Origin: Labia minor
Taxonomy: Eukaryota > Arthropoda > Insecta > Dermaptera > Spongiphoridae
Assembly: GCA_963082975.1 (NCBI GenBank)
Contig: OY720350.1
Coordinates: forward strand, 6,157,488-6,221,487
Reading direction: 5' to 3'
DNA: 64,000 nucleotides
Position numbers and translations under genes: made by a program. Every line of letters starts with the position of its first letter. Positions within the stretch are counted from its first letter, which is position 1. This document shows positions 23,305 to 33,991 of this stretch, piece after piece. The notes under the pieces are model-generated. The model was given only the letters and a program-made list of their open reading frames with translations. It was not told the origin of the DNA and searched no databases.

Positions 23305-23450
23305 TGAGCCACGCATGGTCTATGACCCTGGGAGATGAGAGTAGATTCAGATTATTCTTTCCAGCATGTATTGGCCAAAGAAAGATGAGGTCACCGGGGA
23401 CACTTGGAGAAATGTGGTTGTAGCTGTCTAGAACTTTCGAGTAGATAGAT
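23305..23450 (+). pseudogene. second copy of the LINE 3' segment
   Basis: Repeats the piece HAWSMTLGDES and GQRKM, then ACACTTGGAGAAATGTGGTT, which is also at 23125-23285. The adjacent copies form an imperfect tandem duplication of about 150 bp within the reverse transcriptase remnant. Confidence 0.65.
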
Positions 23451-23609
23451 ATAACATATTCAATAATAATATATATAATTAATTTACTAAATAAATTAAA
23501 ATATATTTTAAATAATCACACAATAAGAAATGAATGTTTTATGTTATACATTGTTTGAAACAAAATGGATGAAAACCTTTTACTACTTTCAACCAAATAC
23601 TATGTACCA

Positions 23610-23637
23610 CTCGGGGGTACAGGGGGCGGAGCCCCCG
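23610..23637 (+). other. GC hairpin followed by CTAG
   Basis: GGGGGC GGA GCCCCC forms a 6-bp stem, followed two bases later by CTAG at about 23638. A short hairpin before CTRR is how canonical Helitron 3' ends look, but no matching 5' TC end was identified. Confidence 0.35.
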
Positions 23638-24525
23638 TCTAGATGTGAACAGCGACGAAGGAGCTCTGAGCAGCTAGTATAGAATAAAGTGCTACTTCCG
23701 GTTAACTGATATTTTAAATGTAAAATAAAAACAGATATGGATATAATATAAATATTTTTAATTTTATTTTATTTATAATATATAAGGGCTGGGTGTGACG
23801 TCATGAAGTGCTGGGTGACGTCATATAATTTTAAATTAAGAAAAAACTAATGAAGATGATTTTTCTCGAGGATAAAACCAATTCAAAGTGCATAACACGT
23901 GGAGATATGTCCTCACGTGAAATTTGATATGAAAATAACCCTTCACTTCTCTTCGATCGGCAATACTAGCACTTCCGGTTTCCGGATTTGCACCAAAAGT
24001 TGATCAATTCATCCTACTGATGTATTATAAGTAAATATACCAAATTTCATCAAAATCCGTTGAACCGTTCAGGCTGTACACATCTATACGGACGGACGGA
24101 CAGACATCATGCTAAAAATACTTTTTTCTGTTAAGAAAATGCATGATTCGTGGAGATATGTACCTAAAAATATCCATAGGTGAAATTTGGTGTGAAAACA
24201 ATACCTCCCTTACTATCGTCGGTCGGCAAAAAAGAAACGCTACTTGTATAGGTAAAATGTCACTTCCGGTAGTCAGATCATGATGAAATTTAGTATCTCA
24301 ATTTTTTTCATATTTTTAAATCTATATACAAAATATGAAGCAAATAACTCGAAGCAAACTGGTACTTTACTTGAAAGGTAAACGCAACCAGTGTAGGTAA
24401 AGTACCACTTCCGGTTAACCGATTTTGACGAAATTTTGATAGAAATCTACAAACTGTGAATAATATCGGTGTACCAAATTTCGAAGTCCTAGCTTGATTA
24501 GTTTTTGAGTAAATTTGCTTACAGA

Positions 24526-24527
24526 CA

Positions 24528-24558
<31 letters not shown>

Positions 24559-24612
24559 CATACATACATACATACATACATACATACATACATACATACA
24601 TACACACACACA
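24526..24612. repeat. (CATA)n microsatellite
   Basis: About 20 uninterrupted CATA units followed by CACACACACAG, at the place where HINE-A copies carry their microsatellite. It is open in several frames, which produces spurious ORFs. Confidence 0.95.
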
Positions 24613-24740
24613 GACATAATTCGAAAAATGGTATTTTCCGACTCAGGGAGGTCTAAAACGTCAAGATCTATCGAAATCTCGAAGTCGAAATTTTTGACGA
24701 TTCCAATACTTCCCTTATACGAAGTATGCGGGAAAGTAAA

Positions 24741-25115
24741 AATGAGCTGTAGCCAGGCACAGAACCGGCAGACGTTTTGAAATAAATTAATTTCCAAACA
24801 ACATTAATTGTATATATACTTAAAAATAAATATCAAAAAAAAAAAAAATATTTTGAAAATTTGAATTAAAATTACGAACTTATATTATCTTGGTTTTTAT
24901 TTTTAATTTAATTACTTAATTATTAATTACGACTATATTTTAAGTTAAATATTTTCCGACAATGAATATAAAATTAATACTTCGTAAACTACCACTTTCG
25001 GTTTCCGAAATATTCCAAATGTTGATGAATTCATGCTATTGATGCATTAAGTAAATATACCAAATTTTACCAAAATCCGTTGAGCCGTTCAAGCTGTACA
25101 AGTGCCGATGTCTAT
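24741..25115. repeat. R2 interspersed repeat, copy 1
   Basis: Shares with 48307-48815 the run TGAGCTGTRGCCAGG, AAATAAATTAATTTCCAAAC, TTTCCGACAATGAATAT and CAAGCTGTACA, in the same order. Its last part also matches 23960-24120 inside the Helentron-like element. The complement of its start (GGTTCTRTKCCTGGC) faintly resembles a tRNA B box. The class is unknown. Confidence 0.65.
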
Positions 25116-25123
25116 ACCATAGG

Positions 25124-25215
25124 TTCCCAAACTTTTGTGTCTTGTAGACCCCTTGCCATGTTTTTCGGTTTTGGGTGGACCCCCAAAATTATTATTATCA
25201 TATCAATTTTGGAAA
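25124..25215. mobile_element. hAT-like terminus (fragment)
   Basis: TAGGTTCCCAAACTTTTGTG, then TTGTAGACCCCTTGCCATG and GGTGGACCCCC, resembles the end of a Charlie-type hAT element. No opposite end was found in the next 600 bp. Confidence 0.5.
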
Positions 25216-25864
25216 TTTTCTCACCTAAAAAATAAATAAATAAATAAATTAGTTATCCAACATAGAAAATATTTAAAAGTATAAAGAATTAGTTATTAAA
25301 ATATTAAATTATAGAAATAATTTTTCTAATTTAATGTTTTTTTTCTCTTCCTTTTTAAATGAATTTTAATTAGCTACGAATTTTGACACTCTAAATAGAA
25401 ATGACGCAAACATCGAAATATTCTTCAATGATGTCATTAGTTAAGGATTTTACTATTATTTTAATATTAAGGACCGAGAAACAAGTCTTTAATGAGATCT
25501 AAATGAACCATTGTTGTATAAAATAAATTTTTACAGAAAACAATAAAAATATTAGAAAAATAACTTTAAATTATTAAATTATTTAATACGAAAAATCATA
25601 ATACTTGTTATGTACTGGTAATACGTAATCAATTTAAATATTGGAATCATAATTTTTGAATTATTTTAAAATAAATATAATTATATTTATTACAATAGTA
25701 AATCCTGTTGAAAAGAACTGAAACTACTAGAAATAATTATATTATTGTTATTTCAATTTGTTTCAATATTATTTCAATTTGTTCAATTTTCAGTATAATT
25801 GTACAAAACTTTTTTTTATCTTTATTAAAAGAGAAACAATCAGTTACATGTTACCATAACAAAT
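25216..25864. other. AT-rich unique sequence
   Basis: No gene recognised. Possibly decayed interior of the hAT fragment. Confidence 0.4.
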
Positions 25865-26444
25865 AAGCTGGAGTGTCTCAACTCGACTATCTCGCAAATT
25901 TGAATTGGATTAATTAACATAAATTAAATTTAATTAAATTTAATTTAATTAAATTTAATTAATTATAAATTAAAATTAATAAATAATATTTATTAAATAA
26001 GCACGTCTTTGGCTCTGTTGATGGCACCACGTCACTTGTTGGCCCGTGATTTACAGTGTTAAAAAAATAATTCTGGTAGTTTCAGCGATTCAATCAAGCT
26101 GAAATTCTATATATAGCAGTTTTATACAATTATTAATCATGTGAAAAATTATCAAACATATATCTTTATTTTTACGGTCACTTTATAGGAAAAAAAATCA
26201 AAGCCGGTAGAGCTACAATTCTCAAAAGTTGATACAAAACTACAAATTTTGAATAATGTCCGTGTACCAAATTTCATGATTCTAGCTCAAACCGTTTTGT
26301 CTACATACATAAACACACACACACACACATACATTTTTCTCAACCTTAGTGAAAATGATTCATGAACCTTCAAAACGTATAAAAACATCAAAATCTCGAC
26401 TTTGAAAATTTCCGTGATCGCAATACTATCTCTGGCGAGATAGT
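25865..26444 (-). mobile_element. HINE-A copy 11
   Basis: Complete on the minus strand with perfect left hairpin arms at 26427-26444. A (CA)n tract lies at about 26314-26327. The CGTTTTGAAATGACC region is shortened (AAAGCCGGTAGAGC near 26201). Confidence 0.86.
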
Positions 26445-27052
26445 AAAAAAGAAGAAATTTATATATAAATACATATAATTATTATATGTAAATCTTGTAA
26501 ACCAATATATATATATATAAATGTATTTCCAATAAAAGATAGCGTTTTTCACTGTTAAGCATTAACAATTCTGTCTTGTTTTATCTTTGTTTTTACCAAG
26601 TTAGTTAACCTTAAAGGTTAAAGAAACAATAAACATAGAAACATATGAAATTTAAATATTTAAAAAAGATTCTCTGTCTCTCTTCTCACCATTCAAAACT
26701 CAAAGGTGGAATATAAATTTCAAATTAACATTCCAACAAGTTGAGAGATCGATTTCGAAATTAATATAAAAAAAAATATAATAATAATTTAATAATATTC
26801 ATTCAATTTATCCAAATTCATTTTTATTTTTATTTTTTTTTTAGTTTTTTGAAAAATGCAATCTTTTATAGGAAAATAATATATATTATATTACTTTACA
26901 TTTTTATGTTTATATAAAGGTAGAGGTACCATAATAAAATCTGTATTATTTTAGAATTATCAATTAAAATTTAATAAATTTTAATAATTTATTATTTTGT
27001 AATTGAAAATATTATTTAATTGAAATATAACAATATTCAACGATCTAGAAAT
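26445..27052. other. AT-rich unique sequence
   Basis: No gene seen. TA tracts lie near 26503-26519. Confidence 0.5.
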
Positions 27053-27119
27053 CTTGGCCGTTCTTGGCATAAAACTCTTCTTAGAGGGACAGGCGGCTTC
27101 TAGCCGCACGAGATTGATT
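27053..27119 (+). pseudogene. 18S rRNA gene fragment
   Basis: CTTGGCCGTTCTTGG, then CTCTTCTTAGAGGGACAGG and CGGCTTCTAGCCGCACGAGA, then TTGA..AATAA, match two nearby conserved stretches of eukaryotic small-subunit rRNA, with the stretch between them deleted. The helix-forming GGCGGCTTCTAGCCGC is intact. At about 67 bp it is a dispersed rDNA pseudogene in single-copy AT-rich surroundings, not part of an rDNA array. The wording is the arthropod type from memory; an alignment would settle it. Confidence 0.8.
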
Positions 27120-28370
27120 AATAATAATAATTTATAGGAAATTTTGTTTCAAATAATTACAAAACAAAACAATGTTTAAATATAAAATTATTAACTTTAT
27201 TAAAATCGTGGTAATGTTTTTATTTTTTTTTCAATATTTAATAACGAAACAAAATTTAAAAACAATGAAGTTAGTAACAAATGAATAATTTTGATAGGTT
27301 TCTTTTTATGTTTATTATGTTTAATAAATTCGCTTTTATTAATAAAAAATAATATTCATATCAAATTGTATATAAATTTAAAAATTAGAATATTTCAATT
27401 TGTATTTCAAATTTTTTATTATTTTTAAATTCTATAAAAATTATAAAATTTGTAGCTAAGATCATAATGTTACGGGCATTTCATATATACATACATACAT
27501 ATATATATATATTTAGAAAAACATTTTTTTTTTGTATTTTTTTCTTTTGCAAATTGTGTATACTGGTGTATACATAAAGAATGGAAGAATGAGAAGAGGT
27601 GTTCGTGCAGTATTCAGAGTATAGAAATGGACCTCAAAATCTTGTCTGCTTGTTGTTTTTTTTTGTCCTTTCTTTCCTCCATCCCACCCCCACCTCCACC
27701 CTTCATTTCCATTTTCTTCTTTTGCACCCGGAGGAATTTTCTCCTCTTTTGTCTTTTTCTTTGTTTTCCATTGGAGGTGGAGGAGGTGAGCAATTGAGAG
27801 GCTCGTGGCGTGACCTGAGGAGCGTCACGCGTTGTCAGCCAGCACAAGGCCATTACACACATTACACATCACACATTACATGTTACATACCTGCCTAATG
27901 CCTACTGCTTTAGCAACCAACCAGGCCTTTATTTGCTAACTATACGAAAAAAAAACGAACGAAGAAATCAATCAATAATATCAAACTGACAAGCAAAAAG
28001 GAGAGTGACATCAGAATTAAAAGTAGCCAATTGTCTTAAAGATTAACTGGAAGTGGTTGGATGCCTCATTTATAACTAATAATAATAATCATCTACAAAG
28101 TCAATCGTTAAAACAATCCATTTGAAATGAAAAACATTCAAGTTTTATTTTTAGAATAGATTTTCAGACATATTTAGATGTGATTAATTTTAATTGTATT
28201 TTATTTTATTATTATTTTTTTTATTGACTAAAAATAAATTTTGTTATAATTGGATAAATCTGTCAGTATAAATGGATCCAATGCATCTTCTTCTGTTCCA
28301 TTCAATAAGAAAAGTTTACATCAGACAAGAATAATAAGTAGAAAGCCATTGAATTGCAAGTTAATTGCAT
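27120..28370. other. AT-rich sequence with one GC-richer island
   Basis: The segment 27590-27930 is strongly pyrimidine-rich, then GC-richer (GAGGCTCGTGGCGTGACC near 27800). It is open for 99 codons on plus and 82 on minus, both low-complexity. A donor-like GGAG|GTGAGC occurs at 27787. It could be a regulatory island or a first exon; evidence is weak. Confidence 0.35.
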
Positions 28371-28374
28371 AGAA

Positions 28375-28515
28375 ATCAAATGAAAACTAAAAGCGCCCAA
28401 CGTTTTTAGTTGAATATGAAGCAATTAATCCATAAACTTAGGCTAATAGAAACATTATTTTATTCTTTTTAGTCCATTGGAAAAACGTTATTTTATAAAA
28501 ATTTTTTTATAAAGA
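28375..28515 (+). repeat. R3 interspersed repeat, copy 2
   Basis: Contains AAAGCGCCCAACGTTTTTAG, AAGCAATTAATCCATAAACT and CCATTGGAAAAACGTTATTT. The GTTAATTGCATAG just upstream (28360) is shared with copy 4 at 52262-52274. Confidence 0.7.
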
Positions 28516-28782
28516 GTTTCAACAAGGATGGGTTGAATAAAACAAGATGTGTGTGAGATATTAACATATGTGTGAGATATTAACGAAATTTATTTTTTAT
28601 TTGAAAGGCCTATTTATATTAATATATATTATATTTATAATATATTATATAATTTATTTATTTTATTTAATAAATATCTGATTCTTAGTAAATGATTATC
28701 AGTCAATATTCTTTTTTAAATTCTTTTTTTAATAATTATAATAAATTATTATTATAATATAAATAATATTATTTTGTTTTAG

Positions 28783-28817
28783 ATAAAAAGTAAACGGACC
28801 TCACCAGCACAATTCCA
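28783..28817 (+). CDS. weak candidate exon upstream of 28919-28985
   Basis: Follows TATTTTGTTTTAG and precedes GTAACG. It is open only as IKSKRTSPAQF plus two bases. It could splice across a 101-bp intron to the next candidate, but that join puts 28919-28985 in a different frame from its most protein-like one. Low confidence; I do not recognise it. Confidence 0.2.
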
Positions 28818-28918
28818 GTAACGATTTTCTCGGCTAAATTTCATGGAAAAACAGAATATAAATAAAAATAGAATTAGAATTTATTTATTTTAATATTTAT
28901 TTTAATAAAATCTTTTAG

Positions 28919-28985
28919 TTTCCATTGCAAAGTGAAAGTGATAAGTCACCAAGCGGTTGGGATGTGTGTCCGTCCACCTTGCCAG
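28919..28985 (+). CDS. candidate internal exon, unknown protein
   Basis: 67 bp between an acceptor (AATAAAATCTTTTAG) and a donor (GCCAG|GTAGGTAATT). In frame 1 it reads FPLQSESDKSPSGWDVCPST LP plus one base, with no stop and low AT content relative to the flanks. I recognise no family. The short length means the open frame alone is weak evidence; the paired splice signals and base composition carry the call. Confidence 0.35.
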
Positions 28986-29192
28986 GTAGGTAATTCATTA
29001 ATAAGTATTTTATTCATTCTCTTTAATTAGAAATATTATTTATTTATTTTCTATCCACACTTTCTATTAAAATGAATATTTTAATTAATTATTTATGTTT
29101 TTTTTTTTTCGATCATTTATTTCATTTTTCATTTTTTAATGCTCTCATCATCATCGTCTTTGGGATATATTAATTAATTCATTACAAATATC

Positions 29193-29347
29193 CATCATCA
29201 AAAAGACAAACAGGCACTGGTTTAATAAATATTATTTATTAATTTTAATTTATAATTTATAATTAATTAAATTTAATTTAAATATAATATATTATGTTAT
29301 TTAATCCAATTCAAATTGCGAGATAGTCGAGTGGAGACACTCCAGCT
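29193..29347 (+). mobile_element. HINE-A copy 12, right end only
   Basis: Starts within the degraded CATCAACAAAGAGCC-like motif and runs through the TTTATAATTAATTAAATTTAA segment to a perfect GCGAGATAGTCGAGTGG plus terminal hairpin. Confidence 0.8.
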
Positions 29348-29751
29348 TATTTTAAAAAATAATTATTTAAAGTGAAATTTTCTGTTAACTGATATCAATC
29401 AAAGATATTTCGATCATTTATCTTTTATATATTTTTTATTTTCAATATATATGGATATGGAATTAAATTGTTATTAAATTAAATACAAATTTATTTATTA
29501 TATTATAAACTTTTATCTTTTAATAAAAAGTTAATTCATAATATCATTTAATTTCTCTGATAATATCATTAATCAGCTCAAATTATATAATATCATTATA
29601 GCAACGGTCGGGGAACTTTTTTAAATTTTTTTAATAAATAAAATATAATACAAATAATTTTGGTTATTAATTTATTTATACAAGTATATTCTTTATTATT
29701 TAAATATTCACTTTTTCTATGATGCAAAGACTGATTTGTAGTTTTCATTTT
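29348..29751. other. AT-rich unique sequence
   Basis: AACGGTCGGGGAACTTTTTT at about 29602 resembles a hAT terminus, but the opposite end was not found. Confidence 0.4.
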
Positions 29752-29842
29752 TTAATACGTTCCCGCCGGCTTCATAATTTGTCTATTTATTTTATATGGC
29801 GGCATGAGCCACCGGTGGTATATGCCGGCGGGAACGTGTTAA
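29752..29842. mobile_element. TTAA-flanked palindromic MITE, copy 1
   Basis: Left TTAATACGTTCCCGCCGGC, right GCCGGCGGGAACGTGTTAA: nearly perfect 19-bp inverted ends bounded by TTAA on both sides, 91 bp in all. TTAA flanks are the piggyBac signature. A second inner palindrome, CCACCGGTGG, is near 29810. Confidence 0.75.
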
Positions 29843-29913
29843 AACAAAAAAATGATGAAGATGAAGATGATAATTCGATATTAAACTAGTAAATATAAAT
29901 ATATACTATAATG

Positions 29914-30168
29914 CAGCGGTTGGGAAACCGGGGTAAATTACCCCAAATGTGGTAAAAATGAAACTTTTGTGAGTAAAAAATATATATTTTTAATTTGTTA
30001 TTTTATAAACCTGTTAGAATTTTTACAAATTAAATTTTTAGTTTTTGTTTTCTTTTCAAAATTATCATGGGGGTCTATAAAAGGAAAGATGTTACAAAGA
30101 GGCGATTTCGTTTGTTTTTTTGCTCTTCACCATGGGGTAATATCAAATTACACAAAAAGATTTTGGGG
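29914..30168. mobile_element. hAT-like fragment cut by HINE-A
   Basis: CAGCGGTTGGGAAACCGG, then GGTAAATTACCCC, resembles a hAT end. It continues to GGGGTAATATCAAATTACAC, then TTTTGGGGTAA. The fragment ends exactly where HINE-A right-half sequence begins, so the other hAT end is lost. Confidence 0.5.
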
Positions 30169-30360
30169 TAATGCGCTGATTAAATAAATATTATTTTTAA
30201 TTTATAATTTATAATTTTAATTTATAATTTATAATTTATAATTTTAATTTATAATTTTTTAAATTATAATTTATAATTAATTAAATTTTATTTAAATATA
30301 ATATATGTTAATTAATCCAATTCAAATTTGCCAGATAGTCGAGTGGAGACACTCCAGCTT
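30169..30360 (+). mobile_element. HINE-A copy 13, right end only
   Basis: Starts at ATGCGCTGATTAAATAAATA. The TTTATAATTTATAA segment is expanded into a short tandem array (30195-30275). It ends in GCCAGATAGTCGAGTGG and the terminal hairpin. Confidence 0.78.
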
Positions 30361-30942
30361 TTATTTATTTTTTAAATAATAATTCTAACTCTGATGAAAA
30401 TCATTTATAGATAATTTTCAAAAAGTCAATAAACATAGATTCTCCAAGGTAATGATAAGAAATGTTTTTATCTTTCGTAAGAGTCTCTTAATAAAAGAGT
30501 ACACTGACCTGAATATTTCCACTCCCTCTTTAATTCAACTTAATTCGTGATATGCGTGCGAATTAGTATTTTTTTTTTTTGCCTCGACATCCTTTTATTA
30601 TTACTAGAGAGACTAATTGAACATGATAGTGACTTGAGAGATAGCATAGATATCCTTTTCCTATGCATAAATTCAATAAAATTCCATTAAAAAAAAAAAA
30701 TCTTCTCAGAGAACCATTCAAAAATAAATCAATATCTGTATATAGCAATTTTGAAAAAACAAAAAAATATATTTTTAAAATTTATTTACTTCCCCTAAAT
30801 ATATCAATATATTTAATTATTAAAAATTAAAATTTATATCATAACAAGTTGATTGATAGAGATGAGTTGATATTCTTAGATAAAGAATATCTACGTATAA
30901 TATTTATGCATATAATCCAATTCTATAAAAATTAAAAAAATT
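30361..30942. other. AT-rich unique sequence
   Basis: No supported gene. The 61-codon minus-strand frame at 30563-30748 relies on poly-A and poly-T runs. Confidence 0.45.
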
Positions 30943-31524
30943 AAGCTGGAGTGTCTCTACTCGACTATCTCGCAATTTGAATTGGATTAATTAAAACATA
31001 TATTATATTTAAATTAAATTTAATTAATTATAAATTAAAATCAATAAATAATATTTATTAAATCAGCGCATGTTTGACTCTTTGTTGATGGCACCACGTC
31101 ACGTGTTAGCGCGTGAGATTTGCAGTGTTAAAAAATTAATTCCGGTACTTTCAGCGATTCAATCAAGTTGAAATTCTATATATAGCAGTTTTAAACAATT
31201 TTTAATGATGTGAAAAATTATGAAACATATATCTTTATTTTTACGGTCACTTTAGAGGAAAAAAATTCAAAACGTTGTAGGTAATGACCATCTTCCGAAT
31301 GAGCTATATTTCTCAAAAGTTGATAGAAAACTACAAATTTTGAATAATGCCCGAATACCAAATTTCATGATTCTAGCTCAAACTGTTTTTGCGTAATACA
31401 TACATACACACACATTTTTCTCAATTTTAGTGAAAATAATTCAGGAATCTTCAAAACGTATAAAAACATCAAAATCTCAACATCGAAAATTTCCGTGATC
31501 GCAATACTATCTCTGGCATGATAG
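30943..31524 (-). mobile_element. HINE-A copy 14
   Basis: Complete on the minus strand. Left hairpin CTATCATGCCAGAGATAG with loop-side changes; right hairpin at 30945-30962. The microsatellite is only CATACATACACACACA. Confidence 0.86.
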
Positions 31525-32327
31525 TAAAAAGATGTGTAAGTTGGTATACCTGTTGTACATTTGCTTTTATAATTAATTGTATTTATAGGGATTGTCTCTG
31601 GTATCTCTACCTATATATGTCAATGAGAGAGAGAGAGAGAGGGAAAGAATTAAAATAAATAACTAAACTGTCTTAATTATTCTATATAGTGAATATATAC
31701 ATATATAATATATATATATATATATGTATGTCTATCTTGGTGTATGTTACATTCATTGTTTTATAATATTATAATTATAATTGGAAATTAATTCAGTAAA
31801 AAATGTAAAAGATATATAAGTATAGTATGTTATAATAAAAAGTAATAATATAGATTTTATTTAACCTGACTTTATCTTTTATTTTAATTTCTATTTAATA
31901 ATAAAATTTAATTAAAATTGCTATTTTTATAATGGAAATCAAATGAATATTGTCTCTTTTTTTATAATAATTCTATAATATCAGGAATGCCTATTATTCA
32001 TAGTAAATAAGAATATACTTTGATCAGAACGGGTCTCTCTAGAAGAATTGCCGTATGGCTAGAAATATTTTTTTATTTTTTTAATCCTTCGAGAACCGAT
32101 AAGCCAATCCGTCTTCTTCGTAGAAAAACGATAAATTAAAAATAAAAGAAAATAGAATTCTTTTTCGTTAGTTTGCTTTGTAGAGTGAATAAAACAAGAC
32201 AAGTTGACTATGTAAGTAATCATAAATAATTATTACTATTATTAATTTTTTTAAATTATTTATTATTATTATTAATTAATCATAATTATTCGTTTCTATA
32301 AATTACATAATTAATTTTACAAATTAC
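31525..32327. other. AT-rich unique sequence
   Basis: (GA)n lies at 31623-31641 and TA tracts at 31702-31726. No gene is seen. Confidence 0.5.
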
Positions 32328-32385
32328 CCCACAAGCCCTTGGATGATATTGAAATTTTACCAGTGGATTCATTTTTTAAGCTTAA
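32328..32385. repeat. remnant of the foldback transposon family
   Basis: CCCTTGGATGATATTGAAAT, then TTTTACCAGTGGATTCATTTTTTAA, resembles one arm of 12299-12825. Only one arm is visible. Confidence 0.4.
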
Positions 32386-32570
32386 AAAATTTATTCAATT
32401 TTAAAAACACATAAATTTAAAACAACTCCTTTATATCATATGTCTAAAAAATCATATTCTAATTTTTATATAATCTTTTAATCATTTTTGCACTTAAAAT
32501 ATAATAATAATTAATAATTAAAAAATTAAACTAAATACAAGTAAAAAATTAAATTAAATTCAAAAAAAAA

Positions 32571-33104
32571 CCTCGACTATCTCGCAAATTTGAATTGGAT
32601 AATCAAGCTATTTTCAATGTTTGAAAATTAATTAAAATTTTATTCTATAGGATCCAAAGATTTAATGTTTTTAACAAAATTTTCACTCATAACAATTTAT
32701 TGAAATAAGAAGGCAATCAAATAATGTCGACATTGTAAATAAAACCCATACCTTCATTTTTAAGTCATAATTAAAAAAATTAATTCCGGTACTTTCAGTG
32801 ATTCAATCAAGCTGAAATTCTATAATAGTAGTTTTAACCAATTTAATTAATTAATCATGTGAAAAACTATCAAACATATATCTTTATTTTTGCACTCATT
32901 TTAGAGGAAAAAAAAATGAAAACGTGGTAGGTAATGATCCTCTACTCTCTACCGAATGAGCTACATTTCTCAAAAGTTGATAGAAAACTACGAATTTTGA
33001 ATAATGCACGTATACCATTTTTCATTATACTATAGCTCAAACTGTTTTTGCGTAATTTTGTATACATACACAAAAACATTTTTTTCAATCTCTTGCGAGA
33101 TAAA
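32571..33104 (-). mobile_element. HINE-A copy 15 (subfamily B)
   Basis: On the minus strand the right end lacks the terminal hairpin (starts CCTCGACTATCTCGC at 32571). The inner right part (32600-32720) is the subfamily B block also in copies 3 and 6. The left part is normal until TTGAGAAAA.., then jumps to a shortened TCTTGCGAGATA end. The stretch with TTTTTATACGTTTTGAAGG is deleted. Confidence 0.75.
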
Positions 33105-33479
33105 GATAATATAATTTAGTCATTTTAATTAATTGACTATTTAAAAATATTTAATTCTTCATACGAGTATAAAAAGGTGAAAAGTTATGTTTTTTTTTAT
33201 TATATATACTCTTACATTTATACTCTTCGCTTTTAAATAGAAAAGAAAAAATATTCAAATAAAATAAGAATAATTAATAAAAAAATAAACAATTTAAGAA
33301 AAATTATGATCTAAAAATTTCTTATTAAATGAATTAAAATGAAAACTTTTAGAATAAATTAAATAATTGAAATGATTTGTTTTGAATATTAGAAATTAAA
33401 ATAAAAATTTAAATATTATAATAGAATTCTTTTTTCCGGACAAACATACAGCTAGTCAGAAACAGGGAGACATGAAAAA
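33105..33479. other. AT-rich unique sequence
   Basis: No gene or recognised repeat. Confidence 0.5.
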
Positions 33480-33991
33480 TGAGTGTCCCCACTCGACTAT
33501 CTCGCATTTGAATTGGATTAAATAACATAATATATTATATTTGAATTAAATTTAATTAATTATAAATTATAAATTAAAATTAATAAATAATAATATTTAT
33601 TAAACCAGCGCATGTTTGACTCTTTGTTGATGGCCCCACGTCACGTGTTGGCGCGTGAGATTTGCAGTGTTAAAAAATTAATTCTGGTACTTTCAGCGAG
33701 ATTCAATCAATTTGAAATTCTATATATGGCAGTTTTATACAATTATTAATCATGTGAAAAACTACCAAACATATATCTTTATTTTTACGGTCACTTTAGA
33801 GGTAAAAAAATCAAAACGTTGTAGGTAATGACCCTCTTCCGGTTGATCTACATTTCTCAAAAGTTGATAGAAAATTACGAATTTTGAATAATTCCCGTAT
33901 ACCAAATTTCATGATTCTAGCTCAAACCATTTTTGCGTAATCTTGTCTACATACACACACACATACACACACAGACATTTTTCTCAACCTC
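33480..33991 (-). mobile_element. HINE-A copy 16, both ends eroded
   Basis: The terminal hairpin is reduced to GAGTGTCCCC. The body is well conserved, including CACGTGTTGGCGCGTGAG and the (AC)n tract at 33953-33972, and it stops after CATTTTTCTCAACCT, so the left 120 bp are missing. Confidence 0.82.

Larger units (their letters stand above)
22021..24737 (-). mobile_element. Helentron-like element of a related, larger family
   Basis: On the minus strand the 5' end is ACTTTCCCGCATACTTCG (24737 inward), followed by a partner GGGAAGT that can close a hairpin. Next comes ATTGGAATCGTC..TCGAGATTTCGAT, which aligns with the HINE-A left end. At 22021-22050 the 3' end has ATGCGGGAAAGTCTAG, then GGGAG GACA CTCCC GCTT, the same layout as HINE-A with different bases. 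The asymmetric inverted repeat ACTTTCCCGCAT thus occurs at the very 5' end and about 20 bp inside the 3' end. The 2.7 kb interior holds a reverse transcriptase remnant, a (CATA)n tract and HINE-like subterminal sequence. No Rep/helicase frame was found. Confidence 0.75.

Noticed and set aside
24308-24797. Several overlapping frames of 64-99 codons on both strands
   Set aside because: They run through the (CATA)n microsatellite, which has no stop in any frame (repeating Tyr-Val-Cys-Met or Thr-Tyr-Ile-His).
27599-27898. 99-codon plus and 82-codon minus frames
   Set aside because: Both depend on a strand-asymmetric pyrimidine tract; homopolymer-rich translation with no domain.
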